From assembly GCA_037176885.1 (NCBI GenBank), contig JAWWNJ010000029.1:1116001-1180000 (forward strand): a stretch of DNA of 64,000 nucleotides. The letters run 5' to 3'. The translations under genes were made by a program, and so were the position numbers. This document shows positions 36,088 through 47,916 of the stretch, piece after piece. Source of the stretch: Favolaschia claudopus. Its lineage: Eukaryota; Basidiomycota; Agaricomycetes; Agaricales; Mycenaceae. Each line of letters opens with the position of its first letter. The first letter of the stretch is position 1. The notes beneath the pieces were generated by a model. It did not search any database and was not told the origin of the DNA. It worked only from the letters and a program-made list of their open reading frames with translations.

Positions 36088-38760
36088 ATGCGACTAACCC
36101 TGCTCTGGGGCTCATTTTCCTGCTCTTCTTCACTCGTTCGTCGACCCTCACCTCTCTTATCCGTTCCCTTCGAGCCACTCGACCTCAAAGTCACTCTAAC
36201 TTATCTTCGTCGTGAGTCCACTCCGACTTTCCTATCCTGACTTTACTATTTGAATGGATTCGTTCAACGGGGCTCATTTCAATTTGTTATCGTGTTCCTT
36301 TTCTCTGATTCATCCGGCTTTCTTACCCTTCAACCGCTCTTTCGGCCTTATTCGGCTTTCGCGCGGCTTTCCCTTCTTCGCTAACTCCCATGTCGATGAC
36401 TTATCTTTTGTGACTTTCACCCTTCATTACTTTCTCTGACCTTCACTAACTCTTACTCTGTCTCGATTATAGGCTCTAACTCACTCTGGTGCGTCGTTAC
36501 TTGGTCAGTATTGAACTGACTTCGATTTTTTCGTCTAGTATCATTTCGACTTGTAGACTTGTAATACACTGGTGAGTTGTCGCTCGACCTTCAAATCTTG
36601 TACTAACCTCCTGAATAGCTTCGTTTCTTTCATTCTGTGCTATCTGAAATTCAAATTGCGCGTGCCTCAACGCCGAATCAATCTTCAAATTATATTTCGA
36701 CGTTGTATAGGCGAGTGATTTCAATTCCTTTGAATACCTCCAGCCCTTATTGATCTTTCATTTAGTTTGTATCGATTTCTGGTATGCATGAGACGCACAT
36801 TTCGACTGTGTGCGCAAGGTAAGTGAGTTTCTTATTGAATTCAAACTATTGCTGACGGTTGAATGACTTCGTGAGATGCACCTTTCGGCTGTCGAGGTAA
36901 GTTGTACTACCACTATTGTCAACGACTGTTGACCGTTCCAATAGCTTCGTTTGACCTATTCCTTCATCGAGCGGCCTTCAATTCAATTCCCACTTCAAAA
37001 CCCGCACCTGGATTGGCTTCAGCGCCGTCTCCAGATCCCCGGTGAGCCGACTCTCTGTTTCTTTCGCATTTTTTCTTCGTTTATTGACCGAATCACTCAG
37101 GATTGACTTTGATAATGTATGTTTGGTTGAATTCAAAGCGCTTCGGTTTGTATCATCAAGGTAAGTGCTATCTTTTGCTTTAATTACGGCCGCATTCGTG
37201 CGTTTGACATGGAGTTTTGGTGTTGGATTGAAGGTTCAGCTTGTATTCGACTCGGTACAAGGTGCGCTTCGCTAACCTGTTCTCTATCTAACTCGATCTG
37301 ACCTTGATTTTACTTACTAGGCTTTCGTTGTATGCTCGATACCGAAGCCGTGCTGGTATGACTTGAGGGTACGTCTATCCCCCCCTTCTACTTCTCTATA
37401 CAAACCGACTACTCACTTCAATTCTCTACATTCAAGAAGCCGAAACTATGCTTCCCAGCACCAAACTCCTGTGTAGTTCAATTTCAACGCCGAAATCATG
37501 CCGTCTTTGCCTCAGGTACGTTTGATTTCGATTCCTTGATGTGAATATTGACCTGAATTTTGGAGGCCAGACCTATGCCGCTTTGAATCGCGCGCGCGCG
37601 CGCGTATACAATTGAAGGTAGTATAAATCTCATGTTGGCCCTGCAATCATGAATGACTACTGACCACTTCGATAGACTCATTCATTCCTTGACTGTTCTT
37701 CGATTGAAACATACAGCTCGAGTGCAGGGCAAAGCCTCAAATCAGACTGACTTCGACGCAGTCGCAGGTATCCTCAGTGAGCTGAATCTTTCATTCCTCC
37801 ATTCACTCTTTCTCTCCGTCGTTAAAGAAGCTGTCCAGGATCGATTCGGATGTTGAACACAAGGTTGTCCGTCTTCACTTGTGTCGGTTTCAATGGTGAG
37901 TTCATTTTTCCCTCTGACCTCGCTGACTTGTTTTGAACTCCAACGCCGTGTTCGTTCATCGCTAGTCTTGGATTTCAAGTTGAAGTCGAGTTTGCAATGC
38001 GGTGCGCATCGCTGATTCTCTCCCAAGGTTTGATTCTTTTCTTGTCTTCTACAGATCCGTTGAAGTGTCCATACCGTGCACTGCACCTTACTTCGATTCG
38101 ATTCGATTCGATTCGATCGCGCTTCGTGATTCAAGTCCACCATTGACCAAGTTCTCTATAATAGCTAATTGATCTCGTTTCGTTGCGTTTGGTTGGGCAC
38201 TAGGTGAACTTACCTAGTCCGAGCTTCACAGTGTTCATCTTCCTCCGAGCTCAAGTTAAGGTTAACAGGAATCATCAGCGCTCGAGGTAAGCAGGTCTTT
38301 CCTCTAAGTTTGATTACTTTCATTCATTCATTCGAGGCTCAAGCGAGTTGATTTCATCGCTGCTCAGGTCCTTCTCGGTGAGTGTCCTAATCCGCTTTCA
38401 CTTATCAAAGGAAAGTCTGGCTAACGAGCTTCAACAGCCTAGCTCACTCAAGTCCATCTACTTGTGAATATTAATGTTTTTCCTCAAGATTCTTCAGAGG
38501 TGAGTTCCGAGTTCTGTGACGTTTGAGGTTGAGTTCATCACCGGTGCTCTATAGACCTCGAGTGGAATCACCCGACACTACTCTATTCTTGTTTCTTTCT
38601 TCGCAGCCATCCCCAATGTCACGCCGCTCGACTCGGCGCCATCCTCTTCGTTCCCCAGGTGAGCCTGTTCCTCTTATTGCGCTTCCCTTTCTCCAAGGTG
38701 ACAAAGATTCATTTCAATTACTTAGAATATCATTGAATTGATTCAATCCGATACTTAGGA
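36088..38760 (+). CDS. Plus-strand microexon-rich gene of unknown function (copy 1)
   Basis: The start is the ATG 36 bp after a TATA box. The first four exons (36088-36211, 36473-36488 of only 16 nt, 36539-36571 of 33 nt, and one starting at 36619) stay in one open frame. Intron 1 is 261 nt and has no AG dinucleotide between its donor and its acceptor, as expected for a real intron. Beyond this, AG|GTAAGT-type donors and TAG/CAG acceptors continue every 80-160 bp to about 38700 (for example donors near 36829, 36897, 37040, 37161, 37260, 37370, 37515), with open exons such as the one encoding 'DWLQRRLQIP'. Exact exon joining after exon 4 is uncertain and the end is approximate. No domain is recognised. 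Confidence 0.4.
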
Positions 38761-38779
38761 TACAAACGGTACGTAGTAT

Positions 38780-39700
38780 CGACTCGATACCACATTCTAC
38801 ACTCAACTTACGCGCTCCGCGAAGCTCCGCCCTCCGTCCCTTGAGCCAAATCGAGCAGCGTCGACGTGGGAACTGAAAAGGAAAGATGAAGTAAGCGTCG
38901 ATTTTATATGACTCGGGACGAAAGACTTACGAGTCCGTGACAGTGCGCTGCGGCCGAAATCGGCACTGTGCGGGGAGCGGAGTGACGGGATTCGGGCGGC
39001 GTCGGGTGGTATTTTCTTGATGGGTGGAGGCGCGTCGTGTGCAGGGTGTCGGTACGAGAGAGGGTGGTGAACGGGTTGTGAGTGTGGGGGGATGAGGCGG
39101 TGGTGATGTCGACGTGCCGTCGACATGGCGCAAGGCGAGCGAGCCGGGGTTTGAGGTGGGTAGACAAGGGCTTGGGGCTGGTGACAACGAGGGTTGACGG
39201 GGAGGCAGGCGGAGAGTGCGTGTGGGTCGGGGGGTTTAACGAGAAGGTGGTGGCGGGGGCGGTGTGGGGTAGTGGATGACGTGGCGAGCGAGTCGCGCGT
39301 GGAGATGGGTGAAAGTGAAGATAACGGGCTGGGTCTCGGCGTGAGGTGACATTGATAGCGGCGGTGGGCGCATAAGTGTGGTGTGGAAGGGTAGTGGTGG
39401 CCTCGGCGTCCGAAGAAGAAGGAGTCGGGAGGATAGAGGAGAGAGGGGTACGCAGAGGCGAGGAAAGGAGTTAGCAGAGAATAGACAAAGAACAGGTTAG
39501 TAGACGCACCTCGAGCGAGCTCAGTCTCGCGAGGTAGGTGCAGTCAGCGGGAGTGACGTGGAGGGTCGACGAGGGCTTCAAGTTTGAGGGAGAGCGGCGC
39601 AGTGAGACGACATTTCGCATTGAGGCGCGTTCTTCAGCGGAGAGGCGGAAGACCGTTGTGAGTATTCGTTGGCAGGGGTCGGTTCGCAATCACGACCACG
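38780..39700 (-). other. Minus-strand GA-rich region with splice-like sites (copy 1)
   Basis: On the minus strand there are donors at about 38813, 38934 and 39510 and pyrimidine-rich tracts typical of introns. Long open stretches here (for example 39187-38927) are Pro/Ser/Thr/His low-complexity and may be shadows. It lies just upstream of block B and could be the 5' part of a divergent transcript. No function is suggested. Copy 2 is at 50609-51529. Confidence 0.3.
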
Positions 39701-39706
39701 CCTCTG

Positions 39707-41674
39707 AACTCTGAGGGAATCCAAAGCATTGTGGTGGCGAAGAGCAAGAGACGAAGAGTCACAAAGTCACAATCTTCACACGAGCGGAAAGCGGGCCGTA
39801 CATAGCCGGCGGTCCAACCACTGGACCAACCAAACCGATGACTAGTCGATGTCGATGACTCCGAGTAGGGAGAACTCTGGTTATGAGAACTTCCGAGTCA
39901 GAAACTACCTTCTGATCATGTCAGCAGTGGTAATTCGGGATCCTCCTATTCTCCAGATCTGAGGTTCAAGTAAGTACCCTAGTCCAAGGCAAACAAAACA
40001 AGAGTAAACGCTGGCCATAGCACCCAAATTGAACGGATGACCGGCTTACAAGTCTTCACTGTCGGCGTCGCGGTCGGATGAAGTGTAGCGGAGCAATCCG
40101 ACGACGACTTGTGTTCCACCCAAAACGAAGGCCAACCACCATGATTTCGCTGATCATGACTGCAACCAAGTGGAGAGTTACGACAAAGTTCACCCAACAT
40201 CCGACTCAATTTGCGAGCCAGATTCGCGACACTTTAATTTTGTCTTCTTGCAAAGGCAGTCCGGCAGTTCCCGGGAGTGGCCGGAATTGGCCGCCGCCAA
40301 TTAAATCACCGTGCCGGCCTGCCGGCATTCTCACACGTCAGCGTCTTGCTCAGCACCATCACCATGTCCTCCGACGAAGGAAACACCCTCGAACCCATCG
40401 TCCCTCAAAAGAAACGGCGTATCCAGCGAGCTTGCGATATCTGCAGGCAAAAGCGAAGTAAGTCTGTGGCTTTGACATTGACGCAAACTGACGCGTACAA
40501 AAATTAGGAGCCTGTGAGTCAAAAATCGAAAACTGTGAATCCGAATCTTCTGAAAACATTGGCGTACAGGCGACGGACTACGAAGCGTTAACAGGAAGTG
40601 TTCTTATTGTATCGAAAACGGGACAGAGTGTATCTACAGTGGAGCACCGATAACTACAGTAAGTCACCTTGCTGTCGCTTTCGTATCATCCGACCAACAG
40701 GTTCATTCAGAAACGACAAAGGTAAGTTCTGCGCGGTAACCGCTTCGTCCCTTTCGTCCTCTCAAGATTACCGATTACCTGCCAGCTACACCGAAGTCCT
40801 AGAAGCGCGCTTAGCGCAGACAGAAAAATTATTGCGCAAGGTTAACGTCCACTCAACAATTTAATCTTTCCGCTTCATCCTCTGACCTGCCACGTAGCTC
40901 ACCGCAGAGAAGGAGCGAAACACATCCTCTTCCTCTCCCGACGCCCCAACCACCGGCGAATGGAGCAAAAACTCTCCCATCCTGCAACACCCAAAGACCG
41001 CTTCCTCGAGTAACAACACCAGCCCCAGCTCCAATTCTCCGAGTTCCCAAGCCGCGATCGACGACGCGCCCATAAAAATGGCTGCAATGCTACTCCGCAA
41101 CCTGAACGACCGCGAAGGCGCGGAGGACGACGAGTCGGTGACGATGGAGCTGATGAAACGCATCCAGGGGATGAAGATCTCCACGCACGGGGAAAGTTTC
41201 CTCGGCAAGTCCAGCGGCGCGCTACTCGTCAAGACCGCGTTGGAGCTCAAGGAGGAGTATACTTCCTCTACTTCTGCTGCTTCTGCGGCTGCTGCTGCGC
41301 CGTACTCGTCGGATATCGAAACACAAGAAAAGCAAGGCGGATGGAAGAATAGACGCAAGGAGTATTGGACCGCCACGCCTGTAAATATCACTCTCTCTTT
41401 CGTTACATCCTCCTTTTGCGCTTTATCCACATCTAACCTCCATCTTCCGTAGTGGCAAACCCACCCCTCCCGCCCCCGCTACACCTTCCCCCCAGCCCCC
41501 CTCCTCGCCTCCCTCACCTCCCTCTACTTCGACCACAGCAACGCCTTCACCCCACTCCTCCACCGCCCGTCCTTCGAACTCGCCCTCGCCGACAACCTCC
41601 ACCTGCGAGACGAAAAAATGGGCGCAATCGTTCTAGGCGTGTGCGCCGTCGCATCCCGATTCTCCAACGACCCC
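39707..41674 (+). repeat. Older duplication block B (TF-B promoter and 5' half)
   Basis: Counterpart of block A (30547-32569). The gene continues normally beyond 41674 in block B, so B is the ancestral, complete form. The second tandem copy of B is at 51536-53503. Confidence 0.75.
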
Positions 41675-43183
41675 CGCGTGTTCGACCCAGCCAAACCGCT
41701 GGATTGCGGATGGCCGTTTTTTCATCAGTTGTCGACGGACCTCGAATGTTTGTATACGTCGCCGGGAATTTGGGATCTGCAGCGTTGTTGTGTAAGTTAA
41801 GTTATGGTCTTCTTCTTCGCGTTTCGTCCTTTGGTCTTTTCGCCGTTTCCTTCCCTTTGTCGTTTCGTTGCTTATAACGCGTCTACCTAGTTGGCGATCC
41901 AATTCCTCGAAGGCACCGCCCCACAGGCGAATTGGACCCTCGTCGGGGTCGGCATCCGCATGGCCCAAGAAGTCGGCGCGCACCGCCGCCAAGCCGCGCC
42001 GCACACCCCCGCCAAGGAGCTCTGGCGCCGCGCGTTTTGGACTTTGGTTTCGTATGATCGGCTGATAAGCTGTGCGCTTGGGCGGCCGTGTGCTATGGGG
42101 TATGAGGAGTATGTATTAAACATTCATTCATTCATTCATTCATTGCCTGCCATTTATCAATTTTTGTAGCTTCGACGTGCAACTCCCCACCGAATGCGAC
42201 GATCGATATTGGGAGAGTTCGGATCCCGAAAAGATGTTTCGGCAGCCTGAAGGCCAACCCTCGCGCGTGGCGTTTTTCAATGCCTACCTACGCCTCAGCA
42301 ATATCCTTGCCTTCGCTCTGCATCTCCTCGTTCGTTGTCCTCCACCATATCTCAATTTTAGTCTGTTTGTTTACTTGGATTGTTGTTGTAGTACTCCACG
42401 AACAAAACGCGCGACCTCGTCCCTACAAACGATACCTCCTGGGAAGCAACCCTCGTTGCCGAGCTCGACTCCGCACTGAACAAGTGGGTCGATGAGATCC
42501 CGCCGCATCGTGCGTAGCTGGAACCTTCTTCATCCTTCCTTCCTTCCTTCCTTCCCTTCGCTGACATCTATACAAATACAATCAATCCCAGTGGACTGGG
42601 AGAAACACCGCAAAGGCGGCACAGACTACCTCTTCTTCAAACAGTCTGCCCTCCTCTCCTGCACGTATTATCAAGTACAGATGACGATCCACCGGCCGTT
42701 TATCCCGATGATGCGGAAGGCGCCGACGGTGCGTCTGCATTGTCATTCCGCTTGACTCTCACTCATTCAATCCCATCTAACCTTTAAGACCCTCCCCTCA
42801 CATTCGATCTGTACGAACGCCGCCCGCGGCTCGGCCGCCATCGCCGACCTATGGTGTAAACGCGTGAACGATCCGCCGACGATTGCGCTTCTTGTGGGTG
42901 GTTCTCCTCACGCTTTTTTTCCTTCCTCCTTACTCATTCCTCCGCCTGCATCCTTCCTTCTTCCTTTCTCTTCCTCGTTTTTCTTTCATATATTCACTCT
43001 CATCCGCGCTGTACATGCTAATCCCAACGCCAGACAACCCTGACCACAGCCGGCATCATCCTCCTTTTAAACGTATGGAGCGCCAAACGCACGGGCCTTG
43101 CTCCATCGTCCCTCAAAAGAAACGGCGTATACAGCGAGCCTGCGATATTTGTAGGCAAAAGCGAAGTAAGTCTCTGGCTTTGA
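40364..43183 (+). pseudogene. TF-B copy 1: Zn2Cys6 transcription factor cut by the duplication junction
   Basis: Identical to the first 13 exons of TF-B2 up to 43104, then joined to TF-A exon 1 sequence. In the TF-B frame the junction adds about 20 out-of-frame residues and stops at 43181-43183. It keeps the Zn2Cys6 domain (with the 6-nt and 11-nt microexons), the coiled coil and most of the fungal-specific TF domain, and loses the C-terminal region of about 300 residues that holds the acidic, Pro/Gln-rich putative activation domain. Because the promoter is intact, a truncated repressor-like product is conceivable. Confidence 0.7.
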
Positions 43184-44582
43184 CATTGACTCAGACTGAC
43201 GCGTACAAAAATTAGGAGCCTGTGAGTCAAGAAAATCGAAGAACTTTGAATCCGAATCTTCTGAAAGCATTGGTGTACAGGCGATGGACTACGAAGCGTT
43301 AACAGGAAGTGTTCTTATTGCATCGAGAACGGGACAGAGTGTGTCTATAGTGGAGCACCGATTACTACAGCAAGTCACCTTGCTGTCGCATTCGTAAAGT
43401 TATCTAACCAACCGGCTTGATTCAGAAACGACAAAGGTAAGTTCTGGGTCGTAACCGCTTCCTCCCTTTCGTCCTCTAAAAATCACGGATTATCTGCCAG
43501 CTACACGGAAGTCCTAGAAGCGCGCTTAGCGCAGACAGAAAAATTATTGCGCAAGGTTATCGTCCACTCAACAATCCAATCTTCCGTTTCATCCATCCTC
43601 TAACTTGCCACGTAGCTTACAGCGGAGAAGGAGCGAAACACATCCTCTTCCTCTCCCGACGCCCCAACCACCGGCGAATGGAGCAAAAACTCTCCCATCC
43701 TGCAACACTCAAAGAACGGTTCCTCGTCGAGTAACACCAGCCCCAGCTCCAATTCTCCGAGTTCCCAAGCCGCGATCGACGACGCCCCCATAAAAATGGC
43801 TGCAATGCTACTTCGCAACTTGAACGACCGCGAAGGCGCCGAGGACGACGAGTCGGTGACGATGGAGCTGATGAAACGCATCCAGGGGATGAAGATCTCC
43901 ACGCATGGAGAAAGTTTCCTCGGCAAGTCCAGCGGCGCGTTGCTAGTCAAGACCGCGTTAGAGCTCAAGGAGGAGTATACTTCCTCTACTTCTGCGGCTG
44001 CTGATGCGCCGTACTCGTCGGATATCGAAACCCAAGAAAAGCATGGCGGATGGAAGAACAGACGCAAGGAGTATTGGACCGCCACTCCTGTAAATATCAT
44101 TCTCTCTTTCGTTACATCCTTCTTTGTGCGCTATATCCACAAATCTAACCTCCATTTATTATCCGTAGTGGCAAACCCACCCCTCCCGCCCCCGCTACAC
44201 CTTCCCCCCAGCCCCCCTCCTCGCCTCCCTCACCGCGCTCTACTTCAACCACAGCAACGCCTTCACCCCACTCCTCCACCGCCCGTCCTTCGAACTCGCC
44301 CTCGCCGACAACCTCCACCTGCGCGACGAAAAGATGGGCGCAATCGTTCTAGGCATGTGCGCCGTCGCATCCCGATTCTCCAACGACCCCGTACTCGCTG
44401 TCGTAGTCGACTCAATAAAATATCTTTGCTTCCCAAAAAGGAAATTCGCAAACACTCCTGCGCTCACCGCACGACTAAGCTCGCCGCGCGACCAAGGTCG
44501 CAAGCGACTCACCCACCCCAGACTTATAGTTTTTCGGGGCAGTTCCTCAAAGGGAATAATTTATTTGGTTTGTGTTTACTGA
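43075..44582 (+). CDS. TF-A copy 2 with a junction-derived N-terminus
   Basis: Copy 2 of TF-A lost its own ATG and promoter: the duplication starts at codon 13 of TF-A. However, an ATG at 43075, inside the former TF-B exon 13 in another frame, reads MERQTHGPCS directly into IVPQKKRRIQRACD, in frame with the Zn2Cys6 domain. The rest is identical to TF-A1, including the GC donor and truncation, ending at 44580-44582. Expression would depend on transcription through TF-B1 or on a cryptic promoter. Confidence 0.5.
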
Positions 44583-44718
44583 CGACCGGGGAGAAAATTT
44601 TGATTTTCAGACCCTCAAGAAGCCCGTTTCCCGGCTTGTTTCAAGGGGCCCGGTACGTACGCTAATCTACGGCGGAGATTCAGATTTACAGATCTAGATG
44701 TACTGACTACCGGGGGTA

Positions 44719-46529
44719 AAGTACGAGCATCTTGTAGGTAGCGTGAAAATTACAAGTCTCACTCGCCTCGATCCCCTTGTAATTTTGAAGTCCCCACTAA
44801 GTTCTGAATGCCTTCAGCCCGTTAACATTCACTGAGAAATACAAAAGAACAAGAGCAACTCACTGCATGCTCGCGGCTGAGGTACTTGAAGAACAGAAAC
44901 TTGTGGAATGGAAGAGGCCGCGCAGCGGAAGAAAAAACGGACTCTGGTCGCAAAGTCAGTCTGACAGCGGTGTAACTATACTCACCACTTTGCCGCGCAG
45001 CGAAGAAAATTTTCTTCGACTTCGAGGATTTGCAAACTTGACGCCGTGAGGTTGGTTGAGACCGTGATGATGGGCGCCGCGCAGCGGAAAGAAAAAATCT
45101 GACAGTTCAAATTAGCACAAGAACACAGCCAGAAACAGCCAAGATACGCACCTGCACACCCTGAGACTCAAAGCCGCAGTAGCGGGAACGCCAAATCTCG
45201 AGTTGGCATGTCGACGACGGCCCGCGCAGCGGGAGAAAAAATTCTTTGAGGCTTGGAATTAGTGAGGGAATGCGTGAACGAGAGTAGTAACGCACCTGAT
45301 GCGTCGCTCGGCGGAAACTCAAAGATCGAATTTTGATTCAAGGGGTCGGTGATAATGACAAGGCCGCGCAGCGGAGAAATTTTGAGGCTAGAGGTGTGAA
45401 ATGAGCCTGAAAACACGTATGAGACTCACCTTGTAAGACGCTGAAGACGTCGCTCGCCGGACGGCGAAAAATCGAATTTTGAATTCGACGTTGAGTTCGG
45501 GGCGGCTGTGGTACGAGACAAAAGAAGAGGCAGTGAGGGGGGAAACAAGAGGCAGATGCCAAGTCGCTTACCTTATGTAGGAAACATTCGCTCGCGGGAA
45601 CTGGATACGTACAGTAAGCGATGTTGACGCTGAATTCAAATACTCAGTCGGAGGAAAGAATGGCTAGAAGGAAACTTACCTCATTCTCATAAGCCGATGT
45701 CGTGAGCGGTGTCGTAAAATTCGAGACCTGGGTGAGGGAAAGAAACGCAACAGCGCCGCTGCGGCGACCCCAACAATCGAGACATTGCGGAGGTGACGTG
45801 GTCGCCGCTGCTATACGCGTCGGGGGCGGGTATTTGCCTGCCGGCAGCCAAAACCTCCGCGCAAATGCACTGAAAAAGACGTCAAAATGAGCACAGGAGA
45901 GACACGAGAATGGACTTACGTCGCTCGCGGGAACGCGATACGTATAGTCTAGTCAATGCTATGCGTGCCGCTGCGCGGCGCGGCGTCAACAGCGACCACA
46001 AAGAAAACGTTGAAGGGTGGGGGAAGTCGTCGCTTTATGCGTCGGGGTCGGGATTAGCCTACCGGCGGCCAAATTCTAGTAAAAAAACGCGTTAGGTGAA
46101 GACATTTTCGACGCAAGAGCAGACATACGCTAAGGGACGTTGATGAGTATAGTAAGCGCGTCGGGGGTGCGCCGTAAATGCGGCGAGGTGCATTGTAAAG
46201 TCTCTGAGGAGCACTTAGAAAGAGAGAGGTGAGAGGGAAGAATGAGAACTCACGCGACATCGGGAGGAGAAAAATTTGGGGCAAAAGTGGGGGGACGATG
46301 GTGGTGGAAAGAAAGAAGTCCTGGTTTGGCTCTGTTAGGTTTCTGGAATGGTGGCGGCTGAATTGCTCCCTCGCAACAAGATCAATGGAATGCGTTTTGA
46401 ATGAATCAAACTTACGAAGTTGATAATTCCGATGCAACTCGTGCGCGTCGGGCGCCGACACGCGAATTCTTGAGTTCTACAGCCTCCTTAGCCCTGAAAT
46501 AATTCAATTGAAAGACTTGGAAAACTCAA
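44719..46529 (-). other. Minus-strand array of related exon-intron units (copy 2)
   Basis: Identical to 32890-34700 shifted by 11,829 bp; see that entry. Identity extends through all splice-like sites, so copy 2 carries the same in-exon stop. Confidence 0.5.
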
Positions 46530-46903
46530 CTCAGTCCAATGAATGCTCGAGCTAGGACCAACCAAGAAATGCGGAGGAGAGTGGGGCAAGGAGCATAACG
46601 TTGCTGTAAATTTCAAAAATGCCTATTGATGTGATTCGCGCGTGAGAGCAACGTGAACGTTTCATAATCGACGCGCCGCCAATAAACCTACTGCCCGTAC
46701 TTTATCCGGATTAGGCGATACCGACATAGAGTTCACCTGCGAAGCTGCAGGTCTGCGCGTGAACTACCTAGCAAAAAGAGCGCGTTTGTTTGACTGTTGA
46801 TGAGCGATTTGCGCGAATCAAGATGACTTCGTTATGTGGGCGCAGGTGATTGAAGCGAGCCATAGTGCTGGTTACCCGTGTTGACCCAGAGCTGTGGCAA
46901 TAG

Positions 46904-47612
46904 ATGAGCAGCGGCCTTCCGAGCCCGAGCTCTCGGCGATGTGGTGGCAAGAAACAGAAAAACAACGTAAGTGCTGCGGTTGATAGGGCGTGGGAATTTA
47001 GGTTGATTTTCTTCGGGACTCAGCGGGCCGATATGCGCGGAAGGGAATTCTGCTCGTCCAGTCGTCTAAACGGGGACATGTCATCACACTTGCTCTCGAC
47101 CACCATGTTCGTTTTCAGGAACCGTGCGTCCACTGTCTCTCTGGGCTCCAAATTGCACCAACTCATTCCTCATTCCTCAGACAACAGCTAGCTCGCTCCA
47201 TTTGGCTTCAACGGACACGGCAACGCCGGAAACGACGATTACGAGGTTTTTCAAAATCTCGGGGGTCTGGTGCTCATGTGGGTGCATCCATCACGTCACG
47301 CTAACCGAAATCATGTCTCCTAGTTACTGCGCGACAGCGGGGAGAATTTCGAGGGGATTGGAGCCGGAATGAACGACAAATGGATTTCGGTGCGTTTTCA
47401 CCTTGTTTCGCTTGTATACCCGTATCCAGCTGACACATCCCACTCATCTCAGTTCCAAAAAAATTCAAATGTATGTTTATATCTCCTGGTCACTCCAAAC
47501 CGCTGCAGAGTCCCTCCGTTTGCTCAAATCTGCATTCCTGCACTTCCCTGAAAAACTCCGCTTTCCAACACGCGAATCCCCCTCCTCGGGCATCGGCGGC
47601 GATAGCAATTGA
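46904..47612 (+). CDS. Possible small spliced gene of unknown function (copy 2)
   Basis: Identical copy of 35075-35783 at +11,829 bp. The same incomplete joining applies. Confidence 0.3.
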
Positions 47613-47916
47613 TCGTAACATTGGGTGAATTAATCAAGGCGGTGCGTCGCTGCTTCTATGCGTTTCAATCGACTTACGAATATTTTCAACCCATTCAATC
47701 ACCTTCCCGTTACCCACCGACTTCGCCGTCCTCTGCTTGGCATGTGCTGCGGAGCACACGCCACATATGCTTGCAAATCGTGTGATGTGGACGCGCGGCC
47801 ATGACGCCGCGAATGGGGCGACTTTGCAACAAATTCGTCGCGTTGGGTGGTCCTCGGCAATTCCCGGGGACGCTATATATACGAGGTGCGCGGCTGCTCT
47901 TCAGTACCGCTCTTTC

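Larger units (their letters stand above)
31276..43104 (+). repeat. Tandem duplication, copy 1 (11,829 bp)
   Basis: Every stretch I compared in this interval recurs exactly 11,829 bp downstream, with no length drift even through the (CG)n and (ATTCG)n tracts. The left edge lies inside exon 1 of TF-A and the right edge inside exon 13 of TF-B. The junction has 2 bp (CC) of microhomology and no TIR or target duplication. Confidence 0.9.

Noticed and set aside
37580..37605. Alternating CG run (about 20 nt) as a Z-DNA or regulatory site
   Set aside because: A simple-sequence tract in an intron-like region; no evidence of function. Its exact repetition at +11,829 only supports the tandem duplication.
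38090..38116. (ATTCG)n tract as a CRISPR-like or satellite array
   Set aside because: Only five short units without spacers; an ordinary microsatellite.
42116..42150. (ATTC)n and nearby (CCTT)n arrays as functional repeats
   Set aside because: They lie in TF-B introns and look like ordinary microsatellites.
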